Positions 62,827 to 64,000 of a DNA stretch of 64,000 nucleotides are shown one piece after another. The translations under genes were made by a program, and so were the position numbers. Source of the DNA: JBKEDC01 sp047975205 (lineage in GTDB: Bacteria > Bacteroidota > Bacteroidia > Bacteroidales > Prolixibacteraceae); the NCBI GenBank assembly GCA_047975205.1, contig JBKEDC010000036.1, positions 1-64,000 of the forward strand, written 5' to 3'. Numbering within the stretch: position 1 is the first letter of the stretch; each line of letters starts with the position of its first letter. Under the pieces are notes generated by a model that was given only the letters and a program-made list of their open reading frames with translations, had not been told where the DNA came from and did not search any database.

Positions 62827-64000
<1,174 letters not shown>

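Overview
This window is a gene-dense, low-GC stretch of a Bacteroidetes chromosome, almost certainly order Bacteroidales. Supporting signs are lineage-restricted families (DUF4270, DUF1599, DUF4293, DUF6913, PorT-like barrels), the 1228-residue single-chain PurL, a type IX secretion sorting domain, start codons mostly without Shine-Dalgarno sequences, and many upstream sites matching the Bacteroidetes -7 promoter element TAnnTTTG, some with a -33 TTTG. A 2-oxoglutarate dehydrogenase (E1 and E2) beside a full gltA-icd-acn set suggests an oxidative TCA cycle. That fits a facultative or respiring Bacteroidales (for example a Dysgonomonas-like lineage, which is inference only) better than a strictly anaerobic gut Bacteroides. 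No rRNA, tRNA, CRISPR array, prophage or insertion sequence was seen.

Layout. 1-0.8 kb: 3' end of a polysaccharide chain-length (Wzz-type) gene, ending at a strong bidirectional terminator. 0.9-5.8 kb: minus-strand acn-icd-gltA operon of mitochondrial-like enzymes. 6-8.6 kb: a small DMT-type permease, a small anchored Cys/His protein and an IMP dehydrogenase that resembles the Tritrichomonas foetus enzyme. 8.9-15.2 kb: an ExbB-ExbD-M16-M16 envelope operon, preceded by a separate DUF4270 lipoprotein-barrel operon. 15.4-18.9 kb: Asp-rich kelch lipoprotein, PorT-like barrel and a NarL-type two-component pair. 19-21.6 kb: pdxB-gnd. 21.7-26.6 kb: hexuronate catabolism (uxaC, then kdgK-eda-exuT behind a good promoter and a LacI-type operator). 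26.7-32.4 kb: DoxX/thioredoxin-like protein, internally duplicated DUF1599 protein, NhaD antiporter, DJ-1 protein, CorA and a GNAT. 32.5-41 kb: purL, an NfnAB/GltD-like flavoprotein pair and a LysM protein with an LpoA-like receptor domain. 41.1-45.1 kb: WecA-like transferase, Omp85-type barrel, DUF6913, dapA. 45.2-52 kb: HAD-EEP-uvrB operon, N-acetylglucosamine-kinase-like protein, M23 peptidase. 52.2-55 kb: coiled-coil protein, zapA, rny, DUF4293. 55-57.5 kb: a T9SS type-B cargo protein and the rpsF-rpsR-rplI operon. 57.6-64 kb: an outer-membrane protein, odhA-odhB (sucAB) and the 3' part of ligA.

The genes are mostly core metabolism and envelope biology. No strong candidate for a wholly new multi-gene system was found. 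The observations most worth following are the trichomonad-type IMP dehydrogenase, the LacI-like operator on the hexuronate operon, the M16/ExbBD operon without a TonB gene, the DoxX plus thioredoxin-like fusion lacking CxxC, the LysM x4/LpoA-like fusion and the inverted-repeat structures between guaB and the M16 operon and upstream of the GNAT gene. Promoter and terminator calls were made by eye from motif and hairpin matching. Family assignments rest on recognised motifs, not on database searches.
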